Source of the DNA: Micromonospora noduli
GTDB lineage: Bacteria > Actinomycetota > Actinomycetes > Mycobacteriales > Micromonosporaceae
NCBI RefSeq assembly: GCF_003264365.1
Contig: NZ_PYAK01000035.1
Coordinates: 1-64,000 of the forward strand
Direction: 5' to 3'
Length of the DNA stretch: 64,000 nt
Part shown: positions 16,690-25,370 of the stretch, one piece after another
How positions within the stretch are numbered: position 1 is the first letter of the stretch
How the letters are laid out: every line of letters begins with the position of its first letter
Translations under genes and position numbers: made by a program
Notes under the pieces: generated by a model
Seen by the model: only the letters and a program-made list of their open reading frames with translations
Told to the model about the DNA's origin: nothing
The model's database searches: none

Positions 16690-17718
16690 ATGGATGACGC
16701 TGTCCGGGATCCGGTGCCGCAGGCGGCCACGGCGGGGGAGTACGTGGCGTTGCTCAGGGAGGTGCGGCGGCGTTCCGGTCTGACCTATCGGGAGCTCGCC
16801 CGGCGAGCCTCGGCGGCCGGGCACTGGCTGCCGCCGAGCACCCTCGCGACGATGCTGGGGCGGACGACGCTGCCCCGGGAACGTACCGTCGTCGCGCTGC
16901 TGACCGCCTGCGGCACCCCGGCGGTCGAGGTCGACAGGTGGCTGGAGACACGGCGGGACCTCGAGGCTCGCCTCGGCGAGCACTGTCGAGCCGAGAGTGA
17001 CGCGGCACGGACCCCTGCCGGCCCGTCCGCGGCCGTCGCGGCGAACATCCGCCCGAGCGTCGGCTCGATTCCACAGCGACCCGAAGCGCCCTGGCCGGCG
17101 CGTCGCTGGCTTCGGCTGGCGCTGCTGGCGGTGCTCGGCGTCCTGACGGTCGGGGCGGCCGGGGCGCTGCGACCCCTCGCCCCTCCCGCAGTGGACGGCT
17201 CACCGACCGATGGCTGCCCGGAGGTGCTGCGCCAGGGCATGTACGGCCCCTGCGTGCTGAGCCTCCAGGAGCACCTGGTGGCCGACGGACTCACAGTGCC
17301 GGTCGACGGCTGGTTCGGCCCGGACACCACCAGCCGGGTGATCGTGTTCCAGGCGTTCGGCGCTCTGCCGGTCAGTGGCACCGCGGACGAGCGGTTGTTC
17401 GACGAGTTGGCCGGCGATCGCAAGGTGCCCGTCCGCTGGTCGGAGGACCGGATCGGCAAACATCTGCGGCGGACGTTCCCGGAGGACCCGGCCGGGGCGG
17501 TGCAGGTGGCGCGCTGCCTGTCCGGCCTGGACCCGTACCGGGTGGAGGTCGGCGAGGACGGAACGCGGCGCTGGGGGTTGTTCCAGTTCAGCGACATGGA
17601 GGTGTCCCGGTTCGGCGTCGACCGCCAGACGGCGCTGGACGCGGCCTGGAACATCAGGACGGCACGGGAGGTCTGGTCTCGTACCGGCGACTTCGGCCAC
17701 TGGAACTGCGCGGCGTAG
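16690..17718 (+). CDS. Membrane-anchored XRE-type HTH protein with PG-binding and lysozyme-like outer domains
   Basis: The 342-residue protein has an XRE-like HTH region (about 18-95, RSGLTYRELARRA) closely resembling that of its divergent neighbour, a membrane helix at about 140-160, a peptidoglycan-binding type 1 domain (about 176-240, VDGWFGPDTTSRVIVFQ) and a C-terminal lysozyme/transglycosylase-like segment (250-342) with WGLFQFSD and AAWNIRTAREVW. The catalytic Glu expected near the start of that fold is not obvious (ARCLSGLDPYRV), so the domain may bind rather than cut glycan. A cell-wall sensing regulator is the natural reading, but this is inference. GGGGAG precedes the ATG. Confidence 0.8.
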   Translation: MDDAVRDPVPQAATAGEYVALLREVRRRSGLTYRELARRASAAGHWLPPSTLATMLGRTTLPRERTVVALLTACGTPAVEVDRWLETRRDLEARLGEHCRAESDAARTPAGPSAAVAANIRPSVGSIPQRPEAPWPARRWLRLALLAVLGVLTVGAAGALRPLAPPAVDGSPTDGCPEVLRQGMYGPCVLSLQEHLVADGLTVPVDGWFGPDTTSRVIVFQAFGALPVSGTADERLFDELAGDRKVPVRWSEDRIGKHLRRTFPEDPAGAVQVARCLSGLDPYRVEVGEDGTRRWGLFQFSDMEVSRFGVDRQTALDAAWNIRTAREVWSRTGDFGHWNCAA

Positions 17719-17732
17719 CGGTCACGCGTGAT

Positions 17733-17766
17733 GCTCCCCGGCCGGTCCACGAACCGGACGGGGAGC
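17733..17766. terminator. Hairpin between convergent XRE and haloperoxidase genes
   Basis: GCTCCCCG (17733-17740) pairs with CGGGGAGC (17759-17766), and inside it CCGGT (17742-17746) pairs with ACCGG (17753-17757), leaving a six-base loop and one G/A mismatch. It fits a bidirectional terminator. Confidence 0.75.
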
Positions 17767-17789
17767 CCCCCGTTATCCCGACTGACGAA

Positions 17790-19580
17790 TCACTGTCGCA
17801 GGCGGTTGGCGAAGACGTACGCGCCCACGGAACGGCCGGTGGCGAGCCCGGCCTCCGCGTCGAACCGATAGTGCACGCCGAGGTAGATCCGGCTCAGCGC
17901 GTTCTCCTCGGCGGCGTGGTCGAAGCCGGTCATGTGCCGGACCACGTCCACGGCGTGCGGATCGTCAGTGGTGGCGTCGAAGGCGATCGCGTCGGTGCCG
18001 AAGAACCTCTTCATCACCGCGGACCAGGCCCCCGCGAAGGTGGCGTGCCCGGAGATGTAGGCCGGGAAGGCCGGCGTGTACGGCACCCCCTCGCGGGTCT
18101 GCGACAGCGGCTGCCAACCGGTGCCCTCCGTCGCCTCGATGGCGGTCACCGGCCGCCACAGGTCGATGGGCGTCTGGTACTTGGCGTCCCAGGCGGCGAT
18201 GGCGGCGTCTGCGAGGGCGAGGGCGACCAGCCCGAAGAGTCGGGCGTTGGCCAGGATGCCGAGCTGACGCTGCTCCGACACGATCCGGGTGTGTGAGAAG
18301 AGTTGACCCGGTGGCTTGTACGTGCCCCCCAGGTCGTTGGCCCAGAAGAACGCGATCTGCGTCTGCTCGGGGGTCCGCAGCGACGACGTCCGACCGCCGT
18401 AGTCGCGGATCTCCCGCACCTGGGTGTCGTATTCGTCCTTGCCGAGCAGGTCGTCGTACCCGTTGGCGTCGGCCGGCAGACCGGGCCGGAACTGCTGGCC
18501 CGAGGTGAGCGCGAACGGGGTGACCAAGCCCCAGTTCGGGCTGACCGCTGCCTTGCCGTTGGTCGGCCGCCACGAGCCGGGTACGCCGTCCAGTTGGTAC
18601 GGGGTGTTGTTGCCGGAGCCGTCGTTGGCGCGGGCCTGGAGGTTGGCGGCGGCCGCCGCCACGCCCACGGTCTCACCACGGGCGACCTCGGCGGCGTTCA
18701 CCCCGGACGGCCGGAGCGCGACAGCGGCGGCGAGGGCCTGGGAGTAGGACTGGCCCTGACCGCCGTACAGCGCGGTCAGCACGTCGTACGCGGCCCGGTC
18801 GATGGCCGCGTGCAGGGACGGCGCCACGACGTTGTCCATGGTGCCGGGGTAGCTGACCGGCACTCGTACCCGGTAGGGGTTGCCGACCCCGGTGACCGAG
18901 ACGGCGGCGTCGTGCATCGCCGCGTGCAGGATGGCGGCCTCGCGGGACGAGGAGGTGGGTGGCAGGTCCAGCGCCTTGTACGTGGCCAGCAGGATGCCGT
19001 TCCAGTACAGGATCGGGTCGGTGGCCGGGTTCACGGCCAGCGGGGTGAGCGAGATGTTGTCCAACCGCACCGTCGAGGCGGCCTGGCCGCCGAAGTGGAA
19101 CAGCAGCACCGCCTTCGGGTCGCCGAACGGGGACGCGAAGTCGAAGGAGAACCGGCGCATCGAGGACGTCAGCGCAACGCTCTGGTCGACAGCGGAGGTG
19201 AAGGGCGTGTCCGCCCGGGAGACCGAGACGCGCAGCGAACGGTTGACGTCGGCCGAGGCGTCGAACTGCAACCGGTACGACTGCGCGGCCGTCACCCCGA
19301 ACTCGAAGTGACCGACCAGGTCCTCCCAGACGGGCTTGCCGACCGTGGCGCTGGTGCGGACGCGCAGTTGCCCGGCGTTGACAGTGGTGCTGGTCGAGGC
19401 GAGCCGGGTCCACCAGGGCTGGGTGCTGCCGTTGTCGAACGTGCCGTTGAGGATGAGGTCGCCCGGGGCGGCGGCGGCCGGCGCGGGCCGGACGAGGGCG
19501 GTGAGGGTGCTGGCGAGGGCGACCGCGAGCACGAGGCTGAGCAGACGACGGAGTTGCCGTGCGTTGATCGGTGGGGACAT
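17790..19580 (-). CDS. Secreted vanadium-dependent haloperoxidase-like protein with N-terminal carbohydrate-binding-like domain
   Basis: The 596-residue protein has a signal peptide ending near AAAA (residue 38), a jelly-roll domain resembling CBM4/9 (about 40-185, starting LILNGTFDNGSTQPWW) and a C-terminal vanadium haloperoxidase/acid phosphatase domain. The three vanadate-binding motifs are visible: KYQTPIDLWRP near 466, PAYISGHATFAG near 508 and SRIYLGVHYRFDAEAG near 562. The family oxidises halides with peroxide or, in related enzymes, removes phosphate; which reaction applies cannot be read from the sequence. The gene stands alone, convergent with the XRE gene, with 178 bases of unannotated leader before the ABC exporter end. 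Confidence 0.85.
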   Translation of the reverse strand: MSPPINARQLRRLLSLVLAVALASTLTALVRPAPAAAAPGDLILNGTFDNGSTQPWWTRLASTSTTVNAGQLRVRTSATVGKPVWEDLVGHFEFGVTAAQSYRLQFDASADVNRSLRVSVSRADTPFTSAVDQSVALTSSMRRFSFDFASPFGDPKAVLLFHFGGQAASTVRLDNISLTPLAVNPATDPILYWNGILLATYKALDLPPTSSSREAAILHAAMHDAAVSVTGVGNPYRVRVPVSYPGTMDNVVAPSLHAAIDRAAYDVLTALYGGQGQSYSQALAAAVALRPSGVNAAEVARGETVGVAAAAANLQARANDGSGNNTPYQLDGVPGSWRPTNGKAAVSPNWGLVTPFALTSGQQFRPGLPADANGYDDLLGKDEYDTQVREIRDYGGRTSSLRTPEQTQIAFFWANDLGGTYKPPGQLFSHTRIVSEQRQLGILANARLFGLVALALADAAIAAWDAKYQTPIDLWRPVTAIEATEGTGWQPLSQTREGVPYTPAFPAYISGHATFAGAWSAVMKRFFGTDAIAFDATTDDPHAVDVVRHMTGFDHAAEENALSRIYLGVHYRFDAEAGLATGRSVGAYVFANRLRQ

Positions 19581-19758
19581 CGAGAGCCTTTCCGGTCCGG
19601 AAACCGGCGACGACCAGGTCGTTGCCGTGAGGATCGGCTCAACGTAGGAGTGTTCGCGCAGTTCACGGCCACCGAACAGCGCTCGGAACGGTGCCGTACG
19701 GCAGCGGGCGCCGGCATCCGATCAGGACACCGACGCCCGCGCGGGGCGGACCGCTGGC

Positions 19759-20820
19759 TCAGCCGATCGTCTCCCGCTCCCGCCAGGCGGTACGCAGCGA
19801 GGTCCGGCCGTTGGTGCGCAGCAGCGACCCCTCGTACACCCGGGCCCCGGCGAGGAGGAACGCGCCGGCGGCGAGCACCAGGAGGACCAGTGAGACGATC
19901 GGCTCCCAGCCGGCCGCGTCGCCGGTGAAGAGCCGCAGCGGCATGGCCGTGGGCGACGAGAACGGCAGGTAGGACAGCACCCGCATCGCTGTGGCGTTGT
20001 CGTTCAGGAAGATCACCGCGAAGAACGGCAGCATGACGGCGAGCTGCACCGGCGTCGAGACGGCGGCGATGTCCTCCTGCCGGTTGGCCAGCGCGCCGGC
20101 CGCGGCCCACATGGCGGCGAGCAGCACGAAACCGATCAGGAAGAACGGCACGAACCAGCCGATCGCCGGGGCGAGCAGGCTGAGCAGACCTCCGCTGTCA
20201 CCGATCTGCAGCCCGAGAACCGCCACCACCGCGATCAGGGCGATCTGCGCGAACGCCAGGATGGCCCCGGCCACCACCTTCCCGGCCAGCAGGGCCCGGA
20301 CCGGCACGGCGGCGACCAGGATCTCCACGATCCGGGTCTGCTTCTCCTCGATGACGCTCTGCGCGATCTGCACACCGAACGTCTGCGAGGTGATGAAGAA
20401 GACGAACGCGAAGACGAACGGCACCAGGAACGCCACCACCGGATCGACCGCGTCCGGATCGAGCAGGCGGACGGTCGGCTGGGTGCTCAGGGCCCTCACC
20501 ACGTCGTCGGGGGCGTCGTCCATGGCCAGGACGGCTGGTCCGGTGACCACCGCAGCGTCCACGTCGTCGTCGCGGACGGCCTGCTCGGCGGCCCGGTCAT
20601 CGGGCACGACCCGGACTTCCAGCCCGGCGGCGCGCAGCGGCGCGGCCAGGCTCTCGGTCACCGCCACTGTGGACGGCCCGCCGGAGAACAGCGGCGGCAG
20701 GATGGTGCCGGCCGCGGCGATCAACAGGAAGAACAGCGTGCCGAACAGGAAGGTGCGGTCGCGCAGCTTGACCCGGATCTCGCGTTCGGCGACCAGCCGG
20801 GTGGCCTGGGTGACGTTCAC
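19759..20820 (-). CDS. ABC-2 type transporter permease (NatB/YhaP-like)
   Basis: The 353-residue membrane protein has one N-terminal helix after EREIRVKLRDRTFLFG, a long outside domain of about 130 residues (50-180) and five or more C-terminal helices, the layout of ABC2_membrane_3 permeases such as NatB and YhaP. These export Na+, small molecules or peptides; the substrate here is unknown. It starts with GTG at 20820, and its start overlaps the ATPase stop (GTGA), so the two are translationally coupled and form one exporter. Confidence 0.85.
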   Translation of the reverse strand: MNVTQATRLVAEREIRVKLRDRTFLFGTLFFLLIAAAGTILPPLFSGGPSTVAVTESLAAPLRAAGLEVRVVPDDRAAEQAVRDDDVDAAVVTGPAVLAMDDAPDDVVRALSTQPTVRLLDPDAVDPVVAFLVPFVFAFVFFITSQTFGVQIAQSVIEEKQTRIVEILVAAVPVRALLAGKVVAGAILAFAQIALIAVVAVLGLQIGDSGGLLSLLAPAIGWFVPFFLIGFVLLAAMWAAAGALANRQEDIAAVSTPVQLAVMLPFFAVIFLNDNATAMRVLSYLPFSSPTAMPLRLFTGDAAGWEPIVSLVLLVLAAGAFLLAGARVYEGSLLRTNGRTSLRTAWRERETIG

Positions 20821-21710
20821 TGGGTGACCTCTCGGAAGATCTCGGTGAGCGAGGGGCTGACCGGGCGGAAGGCGCGGACCGGGCCGCGCGCGAGGGCGGC
20901 CCGCAGCACGGGCTGTTCGTCGGTGCCGGCCGGCAGGTCGAAGACCACCCGCGCGCCGTCCAACTCGACCAGTGTCACCCCGGGGTGGTCGCGTACCCAG
21001 CCGGCGTCGTGCTCCACGACCAGCTCGAAGCGGGGCACCGTGTACGAGTCGCGCAGCTGCTGCCGGCTGCCGGCGGCCCGGATCACCCCGTCCCCGATGA
21101 TCACCAGGTCGTCGCAGAGGCGCTCCACGACGTCGAGCTGGTGACTGGAGAAGAGCACCGGCGCGCCGGCCGAGGCCCGTTCCCGCAGCACGGCCACGAC
21201 GGTCTCCACTGCCAGCGGGTCGAGGCCGGAGAACGGCTCGTCGAGCACCAGCACCTCGGGGTCGTGCACCAGCGCGGCGGCGATCTGGGCGCGCTGCTGG
21301 TTGCCCAGCGACAGCGTCTCCAGCAGGTCGTCGCCGCGCTCGCCGAGCCCGACGCGGTCCAGCAGCGCGTCGGTGGAACGTCGTGCAGCGGCGGCGTCCA
21401 GCCCGTGCAGCCGGCCCAGGTAGGCCACCTGCTCGCGGGTGGTCATCTTGGGGTAGAGGCCCCGCTCCTCCGGCATGTAGCCGAAGCGCCGGCGGTCCTG
21501 CCGGGTCAGCGTCGTGCCGCCCCAGCTCACCTCGCCGGCGTCGGGGGCGAGCACACCCAGGATGATCCGCATGGTGGTGGTCTTGCCGGCGCCGTTGGCG
21601 CCAACGAAACCGGTCATCCGGCCAGCGGACACCTCGAAGGACACGTTCCTGAGCACCTGACGGTCGCCGAAGCTGCGGTCGACGCCGTCGAGGCGAAGCG
21701 TTCTGGTCAC
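20817..21710 (-). CDS. ABC transporter ATP-binding protein (NatA/YhaQ-like)
   Basis: The 297-residue ATPase has Walker A GANGAGKTT near residue 38, a Q-loop region with MPEERGLYPKM near 94, the signature LSLGNQQRAQI near 137 (the LSxGNQQ variant typical of NatA/YhaQ), Walker B VLVLDEPFSGLDP near 158 and the switch His in SSHQLD near 190. The C-terminal 80 residues form the extension seen in this subgroup. It pairs with the overlapping permease gene. A two-component system lies just downstream of its promoter side, on the same strand, but the gap of about 80 bases and order do not prove control. Confidence 0.92.
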   Translation of the reverse strand: MTRTLRLDGVDRSFGDRQVLRNVSFEVSAGRMTGFVGANGAGKTTTMRIILGVLAPDAGEVSWGGTTLTRQDRRRFGYMPEERGLYPKMTTREQVAYLGRLHGLDAAAARRSTDALLDRVGLGERGDDLLETLSLGNQQRAQIAAALVHDPEVLVLDEPFSGLDPLAVETVVAVLRERASAGAPVLFSSHQLDVVERLCDDLVIIGDGVIRAAGSRQQLRDSYTVPRFELVVEHDAGWVRDHPGVTLVELDGARVVFDLPAGTDEQPVLRAALARGPVRAFRPVSPSLTEIFREVTQ

Positions 21711-21790
21711 GCACTCACGCTAGATCGATCACGCCGCTGCGCCGTCCGCCCGGCGGGTGAGCGGGCGGGTCCACCTCGCGGCGGACGCCG

Positions 21791-22507
21791 TCACCCGCCG
21801 GGGCGGACCACCCCGTTCTCGTACGCGAACACCACGGCCTGCACCCGGTCGCGCAGGCCGAGCTTGGCCAGTACCCGACTCACGTGCGTCTTCACCGTCG
21901 CCTCCCCCAGGTGGATGGCCGTGGCGATCTCCGCGTTGCTCGACCCGGCGGCGAGCAGCATCAGCACCTCCCGTTCGCGCGGGGTCAGCTCGGCCAGCGC
22001 GGCGTCGGCTTCCGGGCCCCGGTGGGCGGTGCCCGCCGGGTCGCCGGGTCGGGCGAAGGTGGAGATCACCCGGCGGGTGATCTCCGGGGCGAGCAGACCG
22101 TCGCCCCTGGCCAGCACCCGGATCGCCTCGATCAGCTCCTCCGGCGTGCCGTTCTTGAGCAGGAAGCCGCTGGCCCCGGCCCGCAGCGCCGCGAACAGGT
22201 AGTCGTCGCGGTCGAACGTGGTGAGGATCAGCACCGCGGGCGCCCCGGGGCCGTCGGCGACGATCTGCCGGGTGGCCTCCAGGCCGTCCATCCCGGGCAT
22301 CTCGACATCCATGAGTACGACGTCGGGGCGGGTGGCTCGGGTCATGGTGACGGCCCGTTCGCCGTCGGCGGCCTCACCGACCACCTCGATGTCGTCCTCC
22401 ACCTCGAGGATGACCCGGAAGCCGGTACGGACGAGGTGCTGGTCGTCGGCGAGCAGCACCCGCACCGTCGGTCCGGTGTCGGGTGCCTGCTGGGCTGCCG
22501 CGCTCAT
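21791..22507 (-). CDS. LuxR/NarL-family response regulator
   Basis: The 238-residue protein has a receiver domain (about 15-130) with the acidic pair DD at 21-22, the phosphorylation Asp67 in VVLMDVEMPG and the switch Lys in GFLLKNG, and a C-terminal LuxR-type HTH (about 170-235) starting LTPREREVLMLLAAGSSNAEIA. It is the partner of the kinase whose stop codon overlaps its start (ATGA). The targets are not known; the ABC-2 exporter downstream in the same direction is a candidate. Confidence 0.93.
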   Translation of the reverse strand: MSAAAQQAPDTGPTVRVLLADDQHLVRTGFRVILEVEDDIEVVGEAADGERAVTMTRATRPDVVLMDVEMPGMDGLEATRQIVADGPGAPAVLILTTFDRDDYLFAALRAGASGFLLKNGTPEELIEAIRVLARGDGLLAPEITRRVISTFARPGDPAGTAHRGPEADAALAELTPREREVLMLLAAGSSNAEIATAIHLGEATVKTHVSRVLAKLGLRDRVQAVVFAYENGVVRPGG

Positions 22508-23838
22508 GCCGACGGCTCCGCGCCGGCTGCCGCCTGCTGCCTGTCGCTCGGCTCCCGCTGTGGGCCCACCGGCCGGTCCGACGCCGCCAGGGGAAAGCGG
22601 GCGCGTACCCGCCAACCGCCGCCGGCCCGCGGCCCGGCCTCCAGGTCGCCGTCGTGGGCGGTGACCCGTTCGCGCATGCCGATCAGGCCCAACCCGACGG
22701 TGTCGGCCCGGCCGCCGCCCCGCCCGTCGTCGGTCACGTCGACCTCCACCTCCCGGGCCAGGTACCGGACCCGCACGTCGAGCAGGGCCGCCTCGGCGTG
22801 CTTCAGGGTGTTGGTTACCGCCTCCTGCGTCACCCGGTAGGCCGTCTGGGAGACCGATTCGGGCAACGCGACCGGGTCGCCGTACACCCCGAGGGTGGCA
22901 GTCAGCCCGGCGGCCCGAGCCCGCTCGACCAGTTCGTCGATCCGTTCGACGCCGCCGGCCGCCGGCGGCGTGGCGTCGGTGCCGGCGGAGGTCCGCAGCA
23001 CGCCGAGCATCCGGCGCAGCTCGTCGACGGCGGTGCGCGCGCTCTGCTCGATGGCGGTCAGCGCCGTGCGGGCCTTGTTCGGGTCGCGGTCGAACACCCG
23101 GCGGCAGGCGGATGCCTGTACGCCCATCACCGACACGTGGTGGGCGACCACGTCGTGCAGCTCGCGGGCGATCCGGACCCGTTCGCCGAGCACCGCCCGT
23201 TCCCGGGCCTCGGCCTGCGACCGGCGCAGATCCTCGGCCTGGGCGCGCAGCTCGTGCTCGCGGCGCGCGGCCACCCACGCGGTCTCGCCGAAGAAGTACG
23301 CGAAGCCGAAGACCAGCACGTTGAGCAGCACACCGTTGACCATCGCGGCGAGCACCGGGGGTACCGGCCCGACCGCGTCGGCGAAGGTGTCCGCCGGAAT
23401 GTGGTCGATCATCACCGCGTAGTAGATCCCGAGCCAGGCGAACATCGTGGCGATCACGCCGATCCGCAGCCGGCGGGACAGTTGGCGGTCCTGGCCCCAG
23501 GCGCCGACGGTGTAGAGGGCGCAGAACAGGGCCCAGGAGGAGAACTGGCTCTCGGGGGCCGAGCGGGCCTGCGCGGCGATGAACGCCACCGCGACCACCA
23601 GCACTGTCGCGGTCGGCCAGCGTCGTCGCCAGATCAGCGGGAGGGTCACCGCGACGGTCCAGAACAGCTGCTCCGGCCCGGACGGCGGTGGGCCCAGCAG
23701 GAACGCGCCGGTGCTGCGGGCCAGGGTCAGACTGACCAACGCCAGCCCGGTCATCCCCAGGCCGATCCACAGGTCGTTTCGGCGCTGCTCCGCCGTCGGA
23801 CCCGGACGACGCCATTCCGGTCGCGGTGCCACTGTCAT
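22504..23838 (-). CDS. NarL-type sensor histidine kinase
   Basis: The 444-residue kinase has four to six membrane helices in the first 190 residues with short loops, so the signal is probably sensed in or at the membrane. A coiled segment (190-220) leads to the HisKA_3 box with His228 in IARELHDVVAHHV, and the C-terminal HATPase domain shows QEAVTNTLKHA and DDGRGGG and GLGLIGMRERV. The ATG at 23838 was chosen because it starts the first domain cleanly; the frame is open upstream but reads as non-coding. Stop and start overlap with the response regulator. Confidence 0.9.
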   Translation of the reverse strand: MTVAPRPEWRRPGPTAEQRRNDLWIGLGMTGLALVSLTLARSTGAFLLGPPPSGPEQLFWTVAVTLPLIWRRRWPTATVLVVAVAFIAAQARSAPESQFSSWALFCALYTVGAWGQDRQLSRRLRIGVIATMFAWLGIYYAVMIDHIPADTFADAVGPVPPVLAAMVNGVLLNVLVFGFAYFFGETAWVAARREHELRAQAEDLRRSQAEARERAVLGERVRIARELHDVVAHHVSVMGVQASACRRVFDRDPNKARTALTAIEQSARTAVDELRRMLGVLRTSAGTDATPPAAGGVERIDELVERARAAGLTATLGVYGDPVALPESVSQTAYRVTQEAVTNTLKHAEAALLDVRVRYLAREVEVDVTDDGRGGGRADTVGLGLIGMRERVTAHDGDLEAGPRAGGGWRVRARFPLAASDRPVGPQREPSDRQQAAAGAEPSA

Positions 23839-23907
23839 CCGGGAACGATGCCACGCCGCCCACCAGGCCCTCCAACCGGGCGGCCCGCCGTGGTCACCAC
23901 GACGGGC

Positions 23908-23940
23908 GACGGCCCGGCGCGGGGTACGCGCCGGGCCGTC
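23908..23940. terminator. Perfect 14-bp hairpin terminator
   Basis: GACGGCCCGGCGCG (23908-23921) pairs perfectly with CGCGCCGGGCCGTC (23927-23940) around a five-base loop. It lies 15 bases after the HAAS gene stop and ends the padR-HAAS unit before the kinase gene. Confidence 0.85.
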
Positions 23941-23954
23941 GGGTCGGGGATCAC

Positions 23955-24902
23955 TCACGCCGTCTGCCGCCGGGTCTTCACTGCGGTGTCGATCAGGTCC
24001 CAGACCACCACCACTGCCGCGCCGACCGCGATGGTCGCCCCGAGGACGTTGCGGTTGTCCGCATTCGCCAGCCAGCTGAGCCGCTCGCCGAGGGCCGGGT
24101 TGAGCAGTCGGTCGGTGAGAGCCAGCCACATCAGCGGCACCGCGAAGGCCAGGCTGAGCAACGCCCTGACGCCGAAGAGCGTCCAGGTCCAGTGCGCGAT
24201 CCGGTACTTGACGATCTCGACCACCGCGCTGCCGGCCAGGACCACGATCAGCGCCGGCAGCCAGAACGACCAGAGCGCCGGGTCGAGGAGCGGGATGTTC
24301 TCGCCGTCGGTGCCGCGCACCCAGGACTGGTAGTGCTGGAACGGCAGGTACGCGATGGTCAGCACCAGCATGATCACCGACGCGACGGTGTCGGCGAGCG
24401 GGATGCCCCGGTGCACCGGGGCGTCGGGAAGTTGGTCGACCGTCCAGCCGGGCAGGTCCACCGTCGTCTGGGAGCGCTCGATGATCGCGAAGGTCACTGT
24501 GAGCCAAAAGGCGATGTGCACGGCCACGTGCAGGGCGACGACGATGCCCGGCCCGATGGCCCCGAAACCGCTGCCCTCGGCGACCTTGACGATGGCGACG
24601 ATCGTGCCGACGAGCGCCGGGATGAAGCTGAGCAGCAGCTTCAGCAGCCGCAGCCAGACCAGGTAGTAGGTCGGGCCGATGAGCTGCAACCGGCGGTCGG
24701 CGTACCGGGCGGCCAGCTCGTCCGGGTTGCCCAGCTCGGTGAGCACCTCCCGCTCGGCCACTGTCGGGTCCGCGCCACCGCCGGTGCGGTCGTCGATCAT
24801 GTCCTCGATGGAGGCCCGCAGCTCGGTGGCGATCTCGTCGCGGCGCTGGGCGGGCACCGATCGCAGGGTGGCGGCGAGGTAGCGGTCGGTCAGGGTGTTC
24901 AT
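23955..24902 (-). CDS. HAAS-domain multi-pass membrane protein
   Basis: The 315-residue product starts with a cytoplasmic HAAS-like helical region (about 1-70: LTDRYLAATLRSVPAQ then ELGNPDELAARY), which in this family links a membrane protein to a PadR regulator, followed by about seven membrane helices between 80 and 310. The function is not known; HAAS proteins are thought to work with their PadR partner. The ATG at 24902 overlaps the padR stop codon (ATGA). A second PadR-HAAS pair with a different membrane part lies at 52293-54031. Confidence 0.8.
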   Translation of the reverse strand: MNTLTDRYLAATLRSVPAQRRDEIATELRASIEDMIDDRTGGGADPTVAEREVLTELGNPDELAARYADRRLQLIGPTYYLVWLRLLKLLLSFIPALVGTIVAIVKVAEGSGFGAIGPGIVVALHVAVHIAFWLTVTFAIIERSQTTVDLPGWTVDQLPDAPVHRGIPLADTVASVIMLVLTIAYLPFQHYQSWVRGTDGENIPLLDPALWSFWLPALIVVLAGSAVVEIVKYRIAHWTWTLFGVRALLSLAFAVPLMWLALTDRLLNPALGERLSWLANADNRNVLGATIAVGAAVVVVWDLIDTAVKTRRQTA

Positions 24903-25240
24903 CGGTCCACTCCTTGGATCAGCCCGGTGATGGAGGTCTGCACGGCGGCGAGGTCGTCGAGGAGCCGGTTCAGCATCGACTCGCCCTCGTCGCTGGTCCG
25001 GTAGAACTTGCGCGGTCGGCTCTCTTCGGTGTTCCACTCGCTGGTCAGCAGCCCCTGGTCCTCCAGGCGGCGCAGCAGCGGGTAGAGGGTGTTGGCGTCG
25101 ACCGGGAAGCCGTGGTCGCTGAGCCGTTGCAGCAGTGCGTAGCCGTAGTCCGGTCGGCGTAGCGCGACCAGGCTGGCCACCACGACGGTGCCTCGACGCA
25201 ACTCCTGTAGGTGCGTCCGTAGAACGTCCTCGCTAACCAT
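24899..25240 (-). CDS. PadR-family transcriptional regulator
   Basis: The 113-residue protein is a PadR winged-helix regulator: YGYALLQRLSDHGFPVDANTLYPLLRRLEDQGLL is the classic PadR core (given here in part: YGYALLQRL and NTLYPLLRRLE), followed by a dimerisation helix with MLNRLLDDL. It is translated together with the HAAS membrane protein through an ATGA overlap. A perfect 17-bp palindrome just before its start suggests that it controls its own operon. Confidence 0.92.
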   Translation of the reverse strand: MVSEDVLRTHLQELRRGTVVVASLVALRRPDYGYALLQRLSDHGFPVDANTLYPLLRRLEDQGLLTSEWNTEESRPRKFYRTSDEGESMLNRLLDDLAAVQTSITGLIQGVDR

Positions 25241-25252
25241 GTGTCACACCAT

Positions 25253-25269
25253 ACTGTGTGGCACACAGT
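25253..25269. promoter_or_regulatory. PadR operator candidate
   Basis: ACTGTGTG (25253-25260), one central G, and CACACAGT (25262-25269) form a perfect inverted repeat 13 bases before the padR start. A related but weaker site, GTGTCACAC, touches the start codon. Tandem TGTG/CACA sites before a small padR gene fit autoregulation. Confidence 0.65.
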
Positions 25270-25370
25270 GTTGTCCACCCGACATCATCGTGTCCGCCCA
25301 ACCTCCGTTTCGGGCCGATACGACGTGCGGGGCGCCCGGTCGACATCGGACGCCCCGCACCTGGGAAGAC

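Noticed and set aside
21711..21790. Possible regulatory site between the ABC-2 ATPase and the response regulator gene
   Set aside because: I saw no inverted repeat or promoter pair that stands out from the GC-rich background.
17719..25240. A biosynthetic gene cluster around the haloperoxidase, exporter and two-component system
   Set aside because: No core biosynthetic enzyme (PKS, NRPS, terpene synthase, RiPP enzyme) is present and the units have separate terminators.
25241..25370. Small ORF starting in the padR promoter
   Set aside because: The frame overlaps the operator palindrome and has no ribosome binding site or recognisable sequence.
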